From Planctomycetota bacterium (GTDB lineage Bacteria > Planctomycetota > UBA1135 > JADKAF01): 64,000 nucleotides of DNA. Shown piece by piece: positions 63,512-64,000 of the stretch. Under the pieces are notes generated by a model. The model searched no databases. It was not told where the DNA came from and was given only the letters and a program-made list of their open reading frames with translations. The translations under genes and the position numbers were made by a program. The first letter of the stretch is position 1. Every line of letters begins with the position of its first letter. Location: the NCBI GenBank assembly GCA_016719295.1, contig JADKAF010000001.1:6510001-6574000 (forward strand). Reading direction: 5' to 3'.

Positions 63512-64000
63512 TCAGAGCAGCGGGGCGAAGAGGTGGGCGAAGCGCTCGCCGAGGCGATGGCGCAGCGGTCGGCTCGCGAAGCTCGCCGTATCGATCTCGC
63601 GCGCCTCGCGCAATGCCGCGTCGAAGCGCGCCGCGACGCGGGCCGCGAAGCTCGGCGAGTCGCTGGTCGCGTCGACCTCGAAGTTCAGGCGGAAGGAGCG
63701 CGGATCGAGATTGCTCGTGCCGACGCTGGCCCATGCGAGGTCGGCGACGAGCATCTTCGCGTGCATCATCCCCGGCAGGTACTCGTAGATCCGGACGCCG
63801 GCGGCGAGCAGCTCCTCGAAGTAGAAGCGCGCGCAGCGATAGGGCAGGCGCTTGTCCGGTGGCCAGCCCTGCGTCAGCAGGGTGACGCTGACGCCGCGCA
63901 TCGCCGCGTGCACGAGCGCGTCACGCGTGCCGGCGTCGGGCACGACATATGGCGAGGCGATGCGCAGATGCTCGCGCGCGAGCGATGCCGCCGTGAAGTA
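63512..64000 (-). CDS. cardiolipin synthase-like phospholipase D, C-terminal part
   Basis: Only the C-terminal 162 residues are in the window; the frame is open to the right edge, so the start is outside. LRIASPYVVPDAGTRDAL is the segment before the second catalytic motif. That motif is HAKMLVADLAWASVGTSNLD (HxKxxxxD with GTSN). Cardiolipin synthases of this type join two phosphatidylglycerols; membrane helices would be at the missing N-terminus. Confidence 0.88.
   Translation of the reverse strand, partial: YFTAASLAREHLRIASPYVVPDAGTRDALVHAAMRGVSVTLLTQGWPPDKRLPYRCARFYFEELLAAGVRIYEYLPGMMHAKMLVADLAWASVGTSNLDPRSFRLNFEVDATSDSPSFAARVAARFDAALREAREIDTASFASRPLRHRLGERFAHLFAPLL

Noticed and set aside
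1..64000. CRISPR arrays, tRNA, rRNA, insertion sequences, integrases
   Set aside because: None seen by reading both strands; no regularly spaced repeats or transposase motifs. Small structured RNAs could still be missed without a covariance search.

Overview
The window is a very GC-rich bacterial chromosome segment, densely packed with genes on both strands. Several features point to Planctomycetota. There are two large membrane-anchored Ser/Thr kinases, one with a WD40 propeller and a DWG instead of DFG motif. One kinase sits beside an ECF-type sigma factor. There are FG-GAP, PQQ-like and YCF48-like propeller proteins, a DUF1570-type secreted protease, and secreted proteins that share a C-terminal beta-rich module. 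This assignment comes from gene content only; no rRNA or tRNA gene was seen.

Layout. 1-10.9 kb: an FG-GAP secreted protein with an in-frame UGA; an MDR alcohol dehydrogenase lacking the structural-zinc cysteines; a divergent two-gene molybdopterin oxidoreductase; icd; ldcA with a small membrane protein; an FAH-family hydrolase; a TANGO2/NRDE protein. 10.9-15.1 kb: a tightly packed minus-strand operon of C39-like peptidase, RimK-like ATP-grasp ligase, GCS2-type ligase and N-formylglutamate amidohydrolase, which looks like a peptide or amide metabolite system and is the most interesting cluster here. 15.2-16.9 kb: a methylmalonyl-CoA mutase large subunit broken by one frameshift; the matching epimerase lies at 26.3 kb. 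17-24.8 kb: a LamG-like secreted protein, an 81-bp near-perfect palindrome, a SEC-C/TPR protein, kinase and sigma-factor operon, and a decayed secreted-protein gene that still has a strong terminator.

24.9-42 kb: a CbrC-like protein, methylmalonyl-CoA epimerase abutting a SWIM/SNF2 helicase, a U32 RNA-modification-type protein, chorismate mutase, a pilin-like protein, pepN, a TPR lipoprotein, a multi-pass membrane protein and a secreted propeller/Ig protein. 42-51 kb: a WD40 kinase, a GT4 glycosyltransferase, a DEDDh exonuclease overlapping a P1 peptidase, and a DUF1570-type protease. 51-64 kb: a secreted YCF48-like propeller, a HEAT-like protein overlapping an alkaline-phosphatase-fold enzyme, a PQQ-like propeller with EF-hands, dgt, a 6-oxocyclohex-1-ene-1-carbonyl-CoA hydrolase homologue, two PilZ proteins, and the C-terminal part of a cardiolipin-synthase-like phospholipase D cut by the window edge.

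The genes suggest a heterotroph with propionate/methylmalonyl-CoA metabolism, periplasmic redox chemistry, a large secretome and kinase-based signalling. Hairpins lie at most convergent gene ends, often with a stop codon in the loop.
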